From Diaphorobacter caeni (GTDB lineage: Bacteria > Pseudomonadota > Gammaproteobacteria > Burkholderiales > Burkholderiaceae_C): 64,000 nt of DNA. Location: contig NZ_JADKYZ010000001.1 in assembly GCF_015354245.1 (NCBI RefSeq), positions 310,001-374,000 on the forward strand, written 5' to 3'. The stretch's first letter is position 1, and every line of letters begins with the position of its first letter. The translations under genes and the position numbers were made by a program. The notes beneath the pieces were generated by a model that did no database searches, was not told the DNA's origin, and was given only the letters and a program-made list of their open reading frames with translations. Shown here one piece after another: positions 8,345-17,598 of this stretch.

Positions 8345-9694
8345 ATGTTCAAGAAAATCCTGGTTGCAAACCGCGGTGAGATCGCTCTGCGAATTCAGCG
8401 CGCGTGCCGCGAGCTGGGCGTCAAGGCGGTGATGGTCTATTCCGAGGCCGATCGCGATGCCAAGTATGTCAAGCTTGCCGAGGAAGCGGTCTGCATCGGC
8501 CCTGCGCCGTCCGGACTGTCCTACCTGAATATGCCGGCGATCATTTCCGCAGCGGAAGTGACCGACGCGGAAGCCATTCACCCCGGCTACGGCTTTCTCT
8601 CCGAGAACGCCGATTTCGCCGAGCGCGTGGAAAAGAGCGGTTTCCAGTTCATCGGCCCCACGCCGGAATCGATCCGCATCATGGGCGACAAGGTGTCGGC
8701 CAAGCAGGCGATGATCCGCGCGGGCGTGCCCTGCGTTCCCGGCTCCGACGGCGAGCTGCCCGATGATCCGGTCGCGATCCGCCGCATTGCGCGCTCGGTC
8801 GGCTATCCCGTGATCATCAAGGCGGCAGGCGGCGGCGGCGGTCGCGGCATGCGCGTGGTGCACACCGAGGCGGCGCTCGTCAACGCCGTGCAGATGACCA
8901 AGGCCGAAGCGGGCACCGCATTCGGCAATCCGGCCGTGTACATGGAGAAGTTTCTCCAGAACCCGCGCCACATCGAAATCCAGATCATCGCCGACAAGTT
9001 CAAGAATGCCGTCTATCTGGGCGAACGCGACTGCTCCATGCAGCGCCGCCACCAGAAGGTCATCGAAGAAGCTCCGGCTCCGGGCATTCCACGCAAGCTG
9101 ATCGAGAAGATCGGCGAGCGTTGCGTGACCGCCTGCAAGAAGATCGGCTACCGCGGTGCGGGCACGTTCGAGTTCCTCTATGAAAACGGCGAGTTCTACT
9201 TCATCGAGATGAACACCCGCGTGCAGGTGGAGCATCCGGTGACGGAATGGATCACCGGCGTGGACATCGTGAAGACGCAGATCCTGGTCGCCGCCGGCGA
9301 AAAGCTGCCGTTCACGCAGCGCCAGATCGAGATCCGCGGTCACGCGATCGAATGCCGCATCAACGCGGAAGACCCCTACAAGTTCATCCCGTCGCCGGGC
9401 AAGATCACCATGTGGCATGCGCCGGGTGGTCCGGGCGTGCGCGTGGACTCGCATGTCTACACGAACTATTTCGTGCCACCGAACTACGATTCGATGATCG
9501 GCAAGCTCATCGTTCACGGAGATACCCGTGAAGAGGCGATTGCGCGCATGCGCACGGCACTCTCCGAGACCGTGATCGAGGGCATCAACTCCAACGTGCC
9601 GCTGCATCGCGACATCATGGTGGACGCCAAGTTCAATGCGGGCGGAACGAACATCCATTATCTGGAGCAGTGGCTGGAGCAGCGCAAGCGCTGA
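8345..9694 (+). CDS. accC: Biotin carboxylase subunit of acetyl-CoA carboxylase
   Basis: AccC carboxylates biotin on AccB using ATP and bicarbonate. The 449-residue length is standard. It has the N-terminal [14 protein letters not shown] signature, the glycine-rich ATP-grasp loop [12 protein letters not shown] at about 159-170 and the second biotin carboxylase signature ending [14 protein letters not shown] near residue 300. It forms an operon with accB (12-bp gap). Confidence 0.98.
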   Translation: MFKKILVANRGEIALRIQRACRELGVKAVMVYSEADRDAKYVKLAEEAVCIGPAPSGLSYLNMPAIISAAEVTDAEAIHPGYGFLSENADFAERVEKSGFQFIGPTPESIRIMGDKVSAKQAMIRAGVPCVPGSDGELPDDPVAIRRIARSVGYPVIIKAAGGGGGRGMRVVHTEAALVNAVQMTKAEAGTAFGNPAVYMEKFLQNPRHIEIQIIADKFKNAVYLGERDCSMQRRHQKVIEEAPAPGIPRKLIEKIGERCVTACKKIGYRGAGTFEFLYENGEFYFIEMNTRVQVEHPVTEWITGVDIVKTQILVAAGEKLPFTQRQIEIRGHAIECRINAEDPYKFIPSPGKITMWHAPGGPGVRVDSHVYTNYFVPPNYDSMIGKLIVHGDTREEAIARMRTALSETVIEGINSNVPLHRDIMVDAKFNAGGTNIHYLEQWLEQRKR

Positions 9695-9710
9695 GCTTTT
9701 TGCCCTGCAA

Positions 9711-9738
9711 CGCGCGGTCATGGTGGCCGCGCGGTTTT
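9711..9738 (+). terminator. Probable weak terminator after accC
   Basis: CGCGCGG (9711-9717) pairs with CCGCGCG (9727-9733) around a 9-nt loop, followed by GTTTTG. The stem is strong but the T-run is short, so partial readthrough into prmA is possible. Confidence 0.5.
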
Positions 9739-9802
9739 GACACCATGCTGGCAGTTTGAAGAAGACTGCCGGCATGTTTTATTTGAGGAAGAAGGTGCCT
9801 CC

Positions 9803-10693
9803 ATGTTTGAACTTTCCTTGCTGTGTACCGAGGACCGGGTCGAAGACCTGAGCGATGCGCTGGAGGCGCTGGATGCCCTGAGCGTGACCGTTGACGACGC
9901 CGACGCGCAGACCGATGCCGAGCAGGCGCTGTTCGGCGAGCCCGGCATGCCCGCGCCCAAGGGCGGCTGGAATCGCAGCCGCATCGTCGCGCTGTTCCAG
10001 ACGCGCGAGCAGGCCGAGGAGGCGCAGGCGCTGCTGCAGGTGCAGGACTTCTTTGAAGGCAGCAAGATTCTGGGCCTCGCCGAAGTCGAGGACCAGGACT
10101 GGGTGCGCATCACGCAGTCGCAGTTCGCGCCGGTCGACATCACCGAAGATTTCTGGATCGTGCCTTCGTGGCATGAGCCTCCCGCCGCCGCCAGGCACTG
10201 CATCCGCCTGGATCCGGGATTGGCGTTCGGCACCGGCACGCACCCGACCACCCGCATGTGCCTGCGCTGGATCGCGAAGAACGTCGAGCCGTCCAACCCG
10301 CCCGCCCGTGTGCTCGACTACGGCTGTGGCTCCGGCATTCTGGCGATCGGCGCGGCCAAGTTCGGCGCCAAGGACATCGTCGCGGTCGACATCGATCAGG
10401 CGGCAGTGGACTCCACCGTGGCCAATGCGCTGGCCAACGAGGTTTCGCTGCACGCGGGTCTGCCGGACAAGGCGGTCGGCACCTACAACGTGGTGCTGGC
10501 CAACATTCTGGCCACGCCGCTCAAGATGCTCGCTCCGTTGCTGTGCTCGCACGTCGAGGCGGGCGGATCGCTGGTGATGGCGGGCATTCTCGAGCGCCAG
10601 GAAGACGAGCTCAAGGCCGCCTACGCGCCGTGGGTGCAGCTTGAGGTGAGCGACCGCGAAGACGGCTGGATTCTCATGACGGCCCGCCGTTGA
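9803..10693 (+). CDS. prmA: Ribosomal protein L11 methyltransferase
   Basis: PrmA trimethylates lysines and the N-terminus of ribosomal protein L11 using S-adenosylmethionine. The 296-residue protein shows the N-terminal L11-binding domain (first ~100 residues), then the family signature DPGLAFGTGTHPTTRMCL, the SAM loop LDYGCGSGILAIGA and the NILATPL motif. ATG 9803 is chosen (MFELSLLC is typical); the frame stays open to 9737. The accB-accC-prmA order is typical of Burkholderiales. Confidence 0.96.
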   Translation: MFELSLLCTEDRVEDLSDALEALDALSVTVDDADAQTDAEQALFGEPGMPAPKGGWNRSRIVALFQTREQAEEAQALLQVQDFFEGSKILGLAEVEDQDWVRITQSQFAPVDITEDFWIVPSWHEPPAAARHCIRLDPGLAFGTGTHPTTRMCLRWIAKNVEPSNPPARVLDYGCGSGILAIGAAKFGAKDIVAVDIDQAAVDSTVANALANEVSLHAGLPDKAVGTYNVVLANILATPLKMLAPLLCSHVEAGGSLVMAGILERQEDELKAAYAPWVQLEVSDREDGWILMTARR

Positions 10694-10786
10694 TGGCCCC
10701 TCCGTGACCCGCTGAAAGGCTGTTGCTTCTGCTTGCACGATGCAGCGGTAGTGTCGCCCGGAGGCTGCCCCTACAATGCAAAGCCG

Positions 10787-12679
10787 ATGAGCCAGATTAC
10801 CCGCTGCCCCGCCTGCCGAACCAGTTTCAGAGTTGTCCCCGACCAACTGAGGATCTCAGGGGGATGGGTGCGCTGCGGTCGCTGCAAGGAGGTGTTCGAC
10901 GCATCGGCCAATCTGCTGGCGGATGTGCGCTATGCGCCGGTGCCGCAGGCCAAGGATGAATCCACGGCGGAGTCGATGGCTCCGGCTGCAGCGCCCTCGC
11001 AGCAAACGGATTTGATTGCTTCGGCTCCACCGGTTCCGACCGCAACACCGGCCGTGCCTGTCGAGGCGCAGCCGCAGCAGGACATTCCGCCGCCCGCGCC
11101 TGCAGCGAGCGCCGCGCCGACGGTGCTGGTTCCGCCCACTCCGGTCGCGAGCTTTGCGCAGAATGTTCCGGCGCAGGAAGAGCGCCCGAGCGTCTGGAGC
11201 AACGCGCGTGCAAGCGTCACGGGCTTCTCCAACGCCTCCATTCAACACCTCGCGCAGGAAAGCGTTGAAGGCACGGTGTCGCCATCGCCATCGCCATCGC
11301 CATCGCCATCACCATCACCATCGCCTTTGCCTTCGTCATCGCCAGCCGCTGCGCGGGTTTCTGCGGCTCATCAGCCATGGGCGGGAAATTATCCCCCGGC
11401 ACCGATGCCGCCACAGGTCCAGTACGGCTCGCGGCTCGAAGCGAATGTGGTGCCACCCGGCTGGAGGCCCGAGCCGCAGGCCATCAAGCCTGCAGCCGCG
11501 ACTGCGCTGAGTGCGTTGGCAGCGCAGCGCGCCGAGCCCGAGTTCGTGTCGTCGCGTCTGCTCGAGGCAGAGCAGGGGCGGGAGCATGAGCTCGAGCCCA
11601 AGTCCGAGTCCGACTCCGACTCGGTCGCAGAGACCGAAGCCAAGAGCGAAGCCATCGAGGCGGAAACGCACATCGAGCCTACGCTGGACACGGACACTAC
11701 CAAGGCGGTCGCCGCGCCACATCACGCCATCATCTCGCAGGACCCTGAGCTGCATTCGCAGGACCTTCGGGATGAAGGAGATGAAGAGGGTGAAGAGATG
11801 CCGGAACTCACGTTCGAGGCATCGCGGCAGCATGAACTGGTGAATGAGCCGGTGATCATCGCCGAGCGGGAGGCCCGTGAAGTCGCCGCTGACGAGCACG
11901 ACGAGGCACCCGCCGCAGAACCCGAGCGGGTGGAGCCGACATTGGAGTCGGCGTTGGATGATGCGTCCGGCAAGCCGCACGCCGAAGCCGAGGCCGAGGC
12001 TGAACAGTCCGGCGAGCAGGCGGCTCCCGAGGGCTCCGACAAGACAGACGGCGAGCCGGTTGCGGCGCAGACTGATCCAGTGGATCCGGAGCCTGCCACG
12101 CAGGAGCAAGCGACGCAAGAGTCGGATCCTGAACAAGCGGTCGCCAAGCCGTCGGAAGACGAAGTGGGCTTCATGCGCGACGCGCGGCGCAAGGCTTTCT
12201 GGAGCAAGCCGACGGTGCGCGGGCTGCTGCTGTTGGCGTCGGTGGGATTGGTCGCGGGGTTCGCAGGCCAATACGCGGTGGCAGAGCGCAATCGCCTTGC
12301 CGCGATGTACCCGGCGTTGCGCCCGGTGCTCGAGCAGCTGTGCCAGCCGCTCAAGTGCGAGGTGGGTCTGCCGCGCCTGATCTCGTCGGTGGCCATCGAC
12401 AGCTCGACCTTCACGCGCGTGCGCGACGATGCGAGCTCGTTCAATCTGCAGGTCGCGCTCAAGAGCACGGCCGACATGGTGCTGGAGATGCCCGCGCTGG
12501 AGTTGACGCTCACCGATTCGAGCGACCAGCCGGTGCTGCGCCGCGTGCTCAAGCGCGAGGACACGGGCGCGCCCGCCGAGCTGGTGGCTCGTGGGGAGTG
12601 GAGCGGCGTCGTCAAGCTGCAGGTGCCCGAGGTCGCGGACCGCGTCACGGGGTATCGCCTGCTGGCCTTCTATCCCTGA
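10787..12679 (+). CDS. Zinc-ribbon (MJ0042-type) and DUF3426 membrane protein
   Basis: An N-terminal zinc ribbon uses Cys7, Cys10, Cys30 and Cys33 (RCPACRTSF, VRCGRCKEVFD). A very long acidic, Pro/Ala/Glu-rich linker (about residues 60-460) follows, then a single membrane segment at about 478-498 (GLLLLASVGLVAGFAGQYAV) and a C-terminal DUF3426 domain that should lie in the periplasm. The linker contains a run of seven to eight Ser-Pro pairs coded by a hexanucleotide repeat. At 630 residues it is longer than many relatives, mainly because of the linker. Function unknown; topology suggests a cytoplasm-to-periplasm bridge. ATG 10787 chosen so that the zinc ribbon is N-terminal. Confidence 0.9.
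   Translation: MSQITRCPACRTSFRVVPDQLRISGGWVRCGRCKEVFDASANLLADVRYAPVPQAKDESTAESMAPAAAPSQQTDLIASAPPVPTATPAVPVEAQPQQDIPPPAPAASAAPTVLVPPTPVASFAQNVPAQEERPSVWSNARASVTGFSNASIQHLAQESVEGTVSPSPSPSPSPSPSPSPLPSSSPAAARVSAAHQPWAGNYPPAPMPPQVQYGSRLEANVVPPGWRPEPQAIKPAAATALSALAAQRAEPEFVSSRLLEAEQGREHELEPKSESDSDSVAETEAKSEAIEAETHIEPTLDTDTTKAVAAPHHAIISQDPELHSQDLRDEGDEEGEEMPELTFEASRQHELVNEPVIIAEREAREVAADEHDEAPAAEPERVEPTLESALDDASGKPHAEAEAEAEQSGEQAAPEGSDKTDGEPVAAQTDPVDPEPATQEQATQESDPEQAVAKPSEDEVGFMRDARRKAFWSKPTVRGLLLLASVGLVAGFAGQYAVAERNRLAAMYPALRPVLEQLCQPLKCEVGLPRLISSVAIDSSTFTRVRDDASSFNLQVALKSTADMVLEMPALELTLTDSSDQPVLRRVLKREDTGAPAELVARGEWSGVVKLQVPEVADRVTGYRLLAFYP
11279..11326 (+). repeat. In-frame hexanucleotide microsatellite (Ser-Pro codons)
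   Basis: Eight tandem hexamers: five TCGCCA, two TCACCA and one TCGCCT, coding Ser-Pro pairs in the linker of the zinc-ribbon protein. Length change in units of 6 bp would keep the frame. Confidence 0.92.
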
Positions 12680-12736
12680 CCTTCTGCTTCCGTCTTTTCT
12701 TCTTTGACTTTCTACCTTTTGAATATTGGCTGAACT

Positions 12737-13636
12737 ATGGCTGTACTGATCTGTGGCTCTCTCGCCTACGACACCATCATGACCTTCGAGGGTCGCTTTG
12801 CCGAGCAGATCCTGCCCGATCAACTGCATATCCTGAACGTCTCGTTCTTCGTGCCCACGCTGCGCCGCGACTTTGGCGGCTGCGCCGGCAACATCGCCTA
12901 CGCGGTCAAGCTGCTGGGCGCCGAGCCGCTGCCGATGGCGGTGATCGGCCATGACGGCGTGGACTATCTCGCGCGCATGAAGAGCCAGAACATCGACACG
13001 CGCTTCGTGACCAAGCTCGACGAGCTGCACACCGCGCAGTGCATGATCATCACCGACCGGGACAACAACCAGATCAACGGCTTCCACCCCGGTGCGATGT
13101 CGATGGCGCACCAGAACAAGATCACGGCCGACATCGCCGCGTCGGTCGGCATCATCTCGCCGGACGGACGCGACGCGATGCTGCAGCACGCCGAGCAGTT
13201 CAAGGCGGCAGGCATTCCTTTCGTGTTCGATCCGGGCCAGGCGATGCCGATGTTCAATGGCGAGGAACTGCGCCAATTCATCGAGCTGGCCACATGGGTC
13301 ACCGTGAACGACTACGAAGGCAAGATGCTCTGCGAGCGCACCGGCTGGAGCGAAGCGGAGATTTCGCGCAAGGTGCGCGGACTGGTCGTGACGCTGGGCG
13401 GCGAGGGCTGCGACGTCTGGGAGAACGGCGAGCAGCAACGCGTCGCCCCGATCAAGGCCAAGGAAGTGGTGGACCCCACCGGCTGCGGCGATGCATGGCG
13501 CGGCGCGCTGCTCTTCGGTCTGGAGCGCGGCTGGGCGCTGGCCAAGTGCGCGGAACTGGGCAACCGCATCGGCGCGCTCAAGATCGCCCAGCGCGGCCCA
13601 CAGAACTACACGCTGGATTTCACGCCCGAAGCCTGA
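12737..13636 (+). CDS. PfkB/ribokinase-family sugar or nucleoside kinase
   Basis: This 299-residue protein belongs to the PfkB family, which phosphorylates sugars or nucleosides with ATP. Visible are the start MAVLICGSLAYDT, GGCAGNIAYAVKLLG at about 48-62 (substrate side) and the catalytic DPTGCGDAWRGAL at about 246-258, with Asp252 as likely base; glycine-to-cysteine variation in this motif is tolerated in the family. Substrate cannot be read from sequence; related proteins are often labelled adenosine kinase. Start ATG 12737. It ends with a strong terminator. Confidence 0.9.
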   Translation: MAVLICGSLAYDTIMTFEGRFAEQILPDQLHILNVSFFVPTLRRDFGGCAGNIAYAVKLLGAEPLPMAVIGHDGVDYLARMKSQNIDTRFVTKLDELHTAQCMIITDRDNNQINGFHPGAMSMAHQNKITADIAASVGIISPDGRDAMLQHAEQFKAAGIPFVFDPGQAMPMFNGEELRQFIELATWVTVNDYEGKMLCERTGWSEAEISRKVRGLVVTLGGEGCDVWENGEQQRVAPIKAKEVVDPTGCGDAWRGALLFGLERGWALAKCAELGNRIGALKIAQRGPQNYTLDFTPEA

Positions 13637-13682
13637 TCGACATTGGGCAGCGCATCCTCAGCGTTGCGCGACGCCACACCAA

Positions 13683-13720
13683 GCCGCCCTGCCATTCAAA
13701 GGCAGGGCGGCTTTTTTTTT
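13683..13720 (+). terminator. Strong intrinsic terminator after the PfkB kinase
   Basis: A perfect 11-bp stem, GCCGCCCTGCC (13683-13693) with GGCAGGGCGGC (13701-13711), a 7-nt loop and nine T residues (13712-13720). Confidence 0.95.
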
Positions 13721-13866
13721 GGAACAGCGGCAGTGGATTGTTTGCAGCAATTGAAACTGACGTATCGATATACTGTTTGCACGTGTTCACATGGAGACGG
13801 GATGTGCGGCACGGGCTGGGCTCGCGGGCTGGCTCCAGCATTCCATTCGTTGAAAGACTCAAACCC

Positions 13867-16800
13867 ATGCAATGGATCTTGATGTTGGTCGGAGGGCTGA
13901 TCGGAGCGCTGGAGGGGGAGGCGCTGATCGGCGCGCTGTCGGGCCTCGGCGTGGGTCTGGTGTGGATCGTGCGAAGCCTGAGGCGGGAGAACGACGATCT
14001 GAGCAAGAAGCTCGACGTGATGCACAAGCGTCTGGGGCGGGTCGAGCGGTTCATGCTGGGGTCGGGAGCCGAGCGCCAGCGTGAAGCACAGACGGGGAGC
14101 GAAGAAACTGCGACCCAGACCAGTGCCGTCCCGCCAGAGGGGGGGCGGGCTTCATCATTCGAGTTCGCTCCGGGGCCTGATTCCGAGCCGATCCCGCAGG
14201 CGACGCCGACGACGCAGGAGCCTGCACGGGGCGTGCCGGTGACGGCCGCCGCGCCGCCGACCTCCGCAACGGTTCAAGCGACCGATCTCTGGCAGACCAC
14301 CACGGCTGCCGCCGCCATGCCTGCCGAGAAGAGCGCTTCCGCTGCGCCGTCAGCGACCTTCCAAGAAATATCGAAAGAAACTCCCAAAGAGATTCCAAAG
14401 GAGATTCCCGCCTCCGCACGTTCATCCAGGCCCATCCGCAAAGCACCCGTGCCTTCGGGCCCCACGATTTTCGAGCGCGCGTTTCTGGCCGCCAAGGGTT
14501 GGCTGTTCGGTGGCAACACGGTTTTGCGCATCGGCGTGGTGCTGCTGTTCTTCGGCCTTGCGTTTCTGCTGCGCTATGCGTCGGAGCGGGTGTCGCTGCC
14601 GGTCGAGTATCGCTACGCGGGGGTGGCGTTCGCGGCCTTCGTGCTGCTGGCCATCGGCTGGCGGCTGCGCGACAAGCGCACCGCGTACGGGCTGATTCTG
14701 CAGGGCACGGGCATCGCGGTGCTGTATCTCACGATCTTCGCGGCGATGCGTCTGCATCCGCTGATCTCGCCCGGCGTGGCGCTGGTGCTGCTGATCGTGG
14801 TGACCGCCTGCCTCGCCATGCTCGCGGTGCTGCAAAGCGCGATGGGGTTGGCGGTGGTCGCGGTGCTCGGTGGATTCGCCGCGCCGATTCTCACGTCGAC
14901 CGGCAGCGGCAACCATGTGGCGCTGTTCAGCTACTTCGCGCTGCTGAACGCCGGCATCTTCGCGATCGCTTGGTTCCGCGCATGGCGTCTGCTCAATCTG
15001 ATTGGCTTCGTCGGCACCTTCGGCATCGGATTCGCATGGGGCATGCGCTCCTACAGGCCCGAACTGTTCGCGAGCACCGAGCCGTTTTTGATTCTTTTCT
15101 TCCTGATGTATGTGGGCATCGGCCTGCTGTTCGCGCGGCGCAGGCTGATCGATGCGGCCACGGCGCCGCAGGATCGCCACGCGCTGCTGCGCTGGTCGGT
15201 GCGGCAGGCGGACTACATCGATGCGACCGTGCTGTTCGGCCCGCCCATCGTCGGCTTCGGCCTGCAGTGCGCGATCATCGGCCATATCGAGTTCGGCATG
15301 GCGTTCAGCGCGTTGGCGCTGGGCCTGTTCTACATGGTGCTGGCGCGCGTGATGCATGGCGGCGTGGCGGCCAGGCGGACCTCGCTGCTGATGGAGGTGT
15401 ATCTCGCGCTCGGCGTGATCTTCGGCACGCTGGCGATTCCGCTTGCGCTTGATGCGCGCTGGACGGCAGCTGCCTGGGCGGTCGAGGGCGCGGGCATCTT
15501 CTGGCTGGGACTGCGCCAGCGACGCCTCGTGGCGCGCATGTTCGCGCTGTTTCTGCAGGTCGCGGCGGCCTGTGCGTTTCTCAGCGAAATCCGGTTGGGT
15601 GGTCAGACGCTGCTCAATGGTGCGCCGCTGGGCGCGCTGATGGTGGGCGCGGCCTTTCTGTTCAGCTTTCTGCAGTTGCGTCGCGCGCCGCGTGAGGTGC
15701 TCGCGGGCTTCGAGCCCAGAGTCACGCCTGCGCTTGCGGTGCTCGGGCTGTCGTCTCTCTACCTGATCGCACCGCTGAGCTTCGGCGCGAACCACACCGC
15801 GATGGCGTGGGCGGTGGCCGGGCTCGCCACGCTGTACGCGGGGCTGCGGCTTGTGTCGCGCACCTTCCTGTTCTGCGCATTCGGCGTGCAGATTCTCGGC
15901 GGGATTCTGTTCTTCCTGAACATGGATGCGAGCGACGGGCAGGGCGGTGTGCTCGCCTCGGGTTGGCAGGGGCTGCTCAGCGCCATGCTCATCGGCCTTG
16001 CGATGATCGCGGGCATGGTGCTGGCGGTGCGCGATCCGCACGTCAAGCAGGACACGGCACTGGTGCGTGGTGTGAATCTGGTGCTGCTGCTCGGGCTGGT
16101 GTTCGTCAATCTGGCGGTGCTGTTCGTGCTGCCGTGGCGCACCGCGAGCGCCGTCTGGGCGGCGAGCGGGCTGGTCATTCTCTGGCTGGGCCTGCAGCTG
16201 GGGCAGCGCTTGGGCTTCTACTTCGGCGTCGCGCTGCAGGTGTTTGGCGGTGCGGCTTTCCTGAGCGCTGCGGCTCCGGCGATGTTGCAGGGCGTGGCGG
16301 CCGAGGGCCTTCGGCCGCTTGCGCACAGCGGCTTCTGGACGCCCGCGTTGATCGGCATCGCGGCGCTCATCGGCGCATGGCGGCTGCGCAAGTCCAGCGC
16401 ACAGGAGCAGGATCTTGCCCTTGGCGGACTCGGTCTGCTCAATCTGTCGACGGGGTTGATGCTCTGGGGCGCGGCGTGGTGGGCGTTTGCCGTGCTTTGC
16501 GAAAACGTCCGCTTCGTGCCGCTCGCTTTGCGCGACTCGGTCTCGCTCGCGCTGGCCTCCGCCACGGTGGCGGTCTGGGGGCTGGTCGCGCGGCGCGTGC
16601 GCTGGCGCGAGCTCGCAAGCCTCTGTCTCATGCTTGCGCCCTGTGGATTGATGGTGCTCGTCAGCCTCTGGCTGTCCGATCTGGAGCCTTTCGCCGACTG
16701 GCGCTGGGCGGCATGGCCGCTGCTGTTCGCGGTGCACCTGCTTTCGCTGCGCATGCTCCCGCCGCTTCTGCCCGCGCGACTGCAGAGCGCCGCGCATGTG

Positions 16801-17598
16801 CTGGGCTGCTGGTTGCTGATGGGCGTGCTTGCGCTCGAGATGCGCCATCTCTTCGCGCTGCTGGCCGAGCCGTACAACGCCTGGCGCTGGCTGGGCTGGG
16901 CGCTGGTGCCGAGCGCCTATCTGCTGCTGATGGCGAGCCGTCTGCGTTTGCCCTGGCCGGTGCGTGACTTTGCGCGCGAGTACCGGCTGTATGCCGCCGC
17001 GCCCGTCGCGCTGGTCATGCTGTGCTGGTTCTGGCTCGCGAATCTGCTCAGCGACGGGGCGGCGCGGCCGCTGCCGTTCTTGCCGCTGGTGAATCCGCTG
17101 GAGATCGGCCTGTTGATCGTGCTGTTCGCGCTGTATCGCTGGAGCGCCCACTGCCTTGATGACGTCGTCCCCAACAAGAGCCTGCTCAACTTGCTGCGGC
17201 AGGTGATCGCGGGCGCGTCGATCTTCGCGCTGCTCACGATGATGGTCTGCCGCGCCGCGCACCATCTGTTCGGCGTGGCGTTCGACGCGCAGGCCCTTGG
17301 CAACTCGATGCTGGTGCAGGCGGGGCTGTCGCTGGTCTGGACCCTGTCCGCGCTCGCGCTGACCATCGCGGGAACGCGCCTCGTGCGTCGCGATCTGTGG
17401 ATGACGGGCGCGACACTGGTCGGCCTCGTCGTGGTAAAGATGTTCTTCATCGAGCTGGGCAACAGCGGCAGCCTCGAGCGCATCATTTCTTTCATCGGAG
17501 TGGGGGTGCTGCTGCTGGTGGTCGGATACTTCTCACCATTGCCGCCGCGCCGGGAGCAGTCGGCAAACCTCGACCAGCCTGAGAAAGTGATTGCATGA
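13867..17598 (+). CDS. DUF2339 polytopic membrane protein
   Basis: A 1243-residue integral membrane protein of the DUF2339 family, whose biochemical role is unknown. It begins with a short hydrophobic segment (MQWILMLVGGLIGALEGEAL), a coiled-coil-like charged stretch (RRENDDLSKKLDVMHKRL) and a low-complexity linker to about residue 200, then a dense succession of more than two dozen hydrophobic segments to the C-terminus. ATG 13867 is chosen; the frame stays open far upstream, but only across the PfkB gene and its terminator. It overlaps the DUF3999 gene by 4 bp (ATGA), so the two are translationally coupled and probably act together in the envelope. Confidence 0.92.
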   Translation: MQWILMLVGGLIGALEGEALIGALSGLGVGLVWIVRSLRRENDDLSKKLDVMHKRLGRVERFMLGSGAERQREAQTGSEETATQTSAVPPEGGRASSFEFAPGPDSEPIPQATPTTQEPARGVPVTAAAPPTSATVQATDLWQTTTAAAAMPAEKSASAAPSATFQEISKETPKEIPKEIPASARSSRPIRKAPVPSGPTIFERAFLAAKGWLFGGNTVLRIGVVLLFFGLAFLLRYASERVSLPVEYRYAGVAFAAFVLLAIGWRLRDKRTAYGLILQGTGIAVLYLTIFAAMRLHPLISPGVALVLLIVVTACLAMLAVLQSAMGLAVVAVLGGFAAPILTSTGSGNHVALFSYFALLNAGIFAIAWFRAWRLLNLIGFVGTFGIGFAWGMRSYRPELFASTEPFLILFFLMYVGIGLLFARRRLIDAATAPQDRHALLRWSVRQADYIDATVLFGPPIVGFGLQCAIIGHIEFGMAFSALALGLFYMVLARVMHGGVAARRTSLLMEVYLALGVIFGTLAIPLALDARWTAAAWAVEGAGIFWLGLRQRRLVARMFALFLQVAAACAFLSEIRLGGQTLLNGAPLGALMVGAAFLFSFLQLRRAPREVLAGFEPRVTPALAVLGLSSLYLIAPLSFGANHTAMAWAVAGLATLYAGLRLVSRTFLFCAFGVQILGGILFFLNMDASDGQGGVLASGWQGLLSAMLIGLAMIAGMVLAVRDPHVKQDTALVRGVNLVLLLGLVFVNLAVLFVLPWRTASAVWAASGLVILWLGLQLGQRLGFYFGVALQVFGGAAFLSAAAPAMLQGVAAEGLRPLAHSGFWTPALIGIAALIGAWRLRKSSAQEQDLALGGLGLLNLSTGLMLWGAAWWAFAVLCENVRFVPLALRDSVSLALASATVAVWGLVARRVRWRELASLCLMLAPCGLMVLVSLWLSDLEPFADWRWAAWPLLFAVHLLSLRMLPPLLPARLQSAAHVLGCWLLMGVLALEMRHLFALLAEPYNAWRWLGWALVPSAYLLLMASRLRLPWPVRDFAREYRLYAAAPVALVMLCWFWLANLLSDGAARPLPFLPLVNPLEIGLLIVLFALYRWSAHCLDDVVPNKSLLNLLRQVIAGASIFALLTMMVCRAAHHLFGVAFDAQALGNSMLVQAGLSLVWTLSALALTIAGTRLVRRDLWMTGATLVGLVVVKMFFIELGNSGSLERIISFIGVGVLLLVVGYFSPLPPRREQSANLDQPEKVIA

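Noticed and set aside
11336-13438. 700-codon minus-strand frame across the DUF3426 and PfkB genes
   Set aside because: It is antisense to two well-supported genes and has the low-complexity His/Arg/Leu/Gln-rich composition typical of shadow frames in high-GC DNA.
14422-17265. 947-codon minus-strand frame opposite the DUF2339 gene
   Set aside because: Rich in Gln, Arg and His, with no domain; it is the antisense image of a strongly biased membrane-protein gene.
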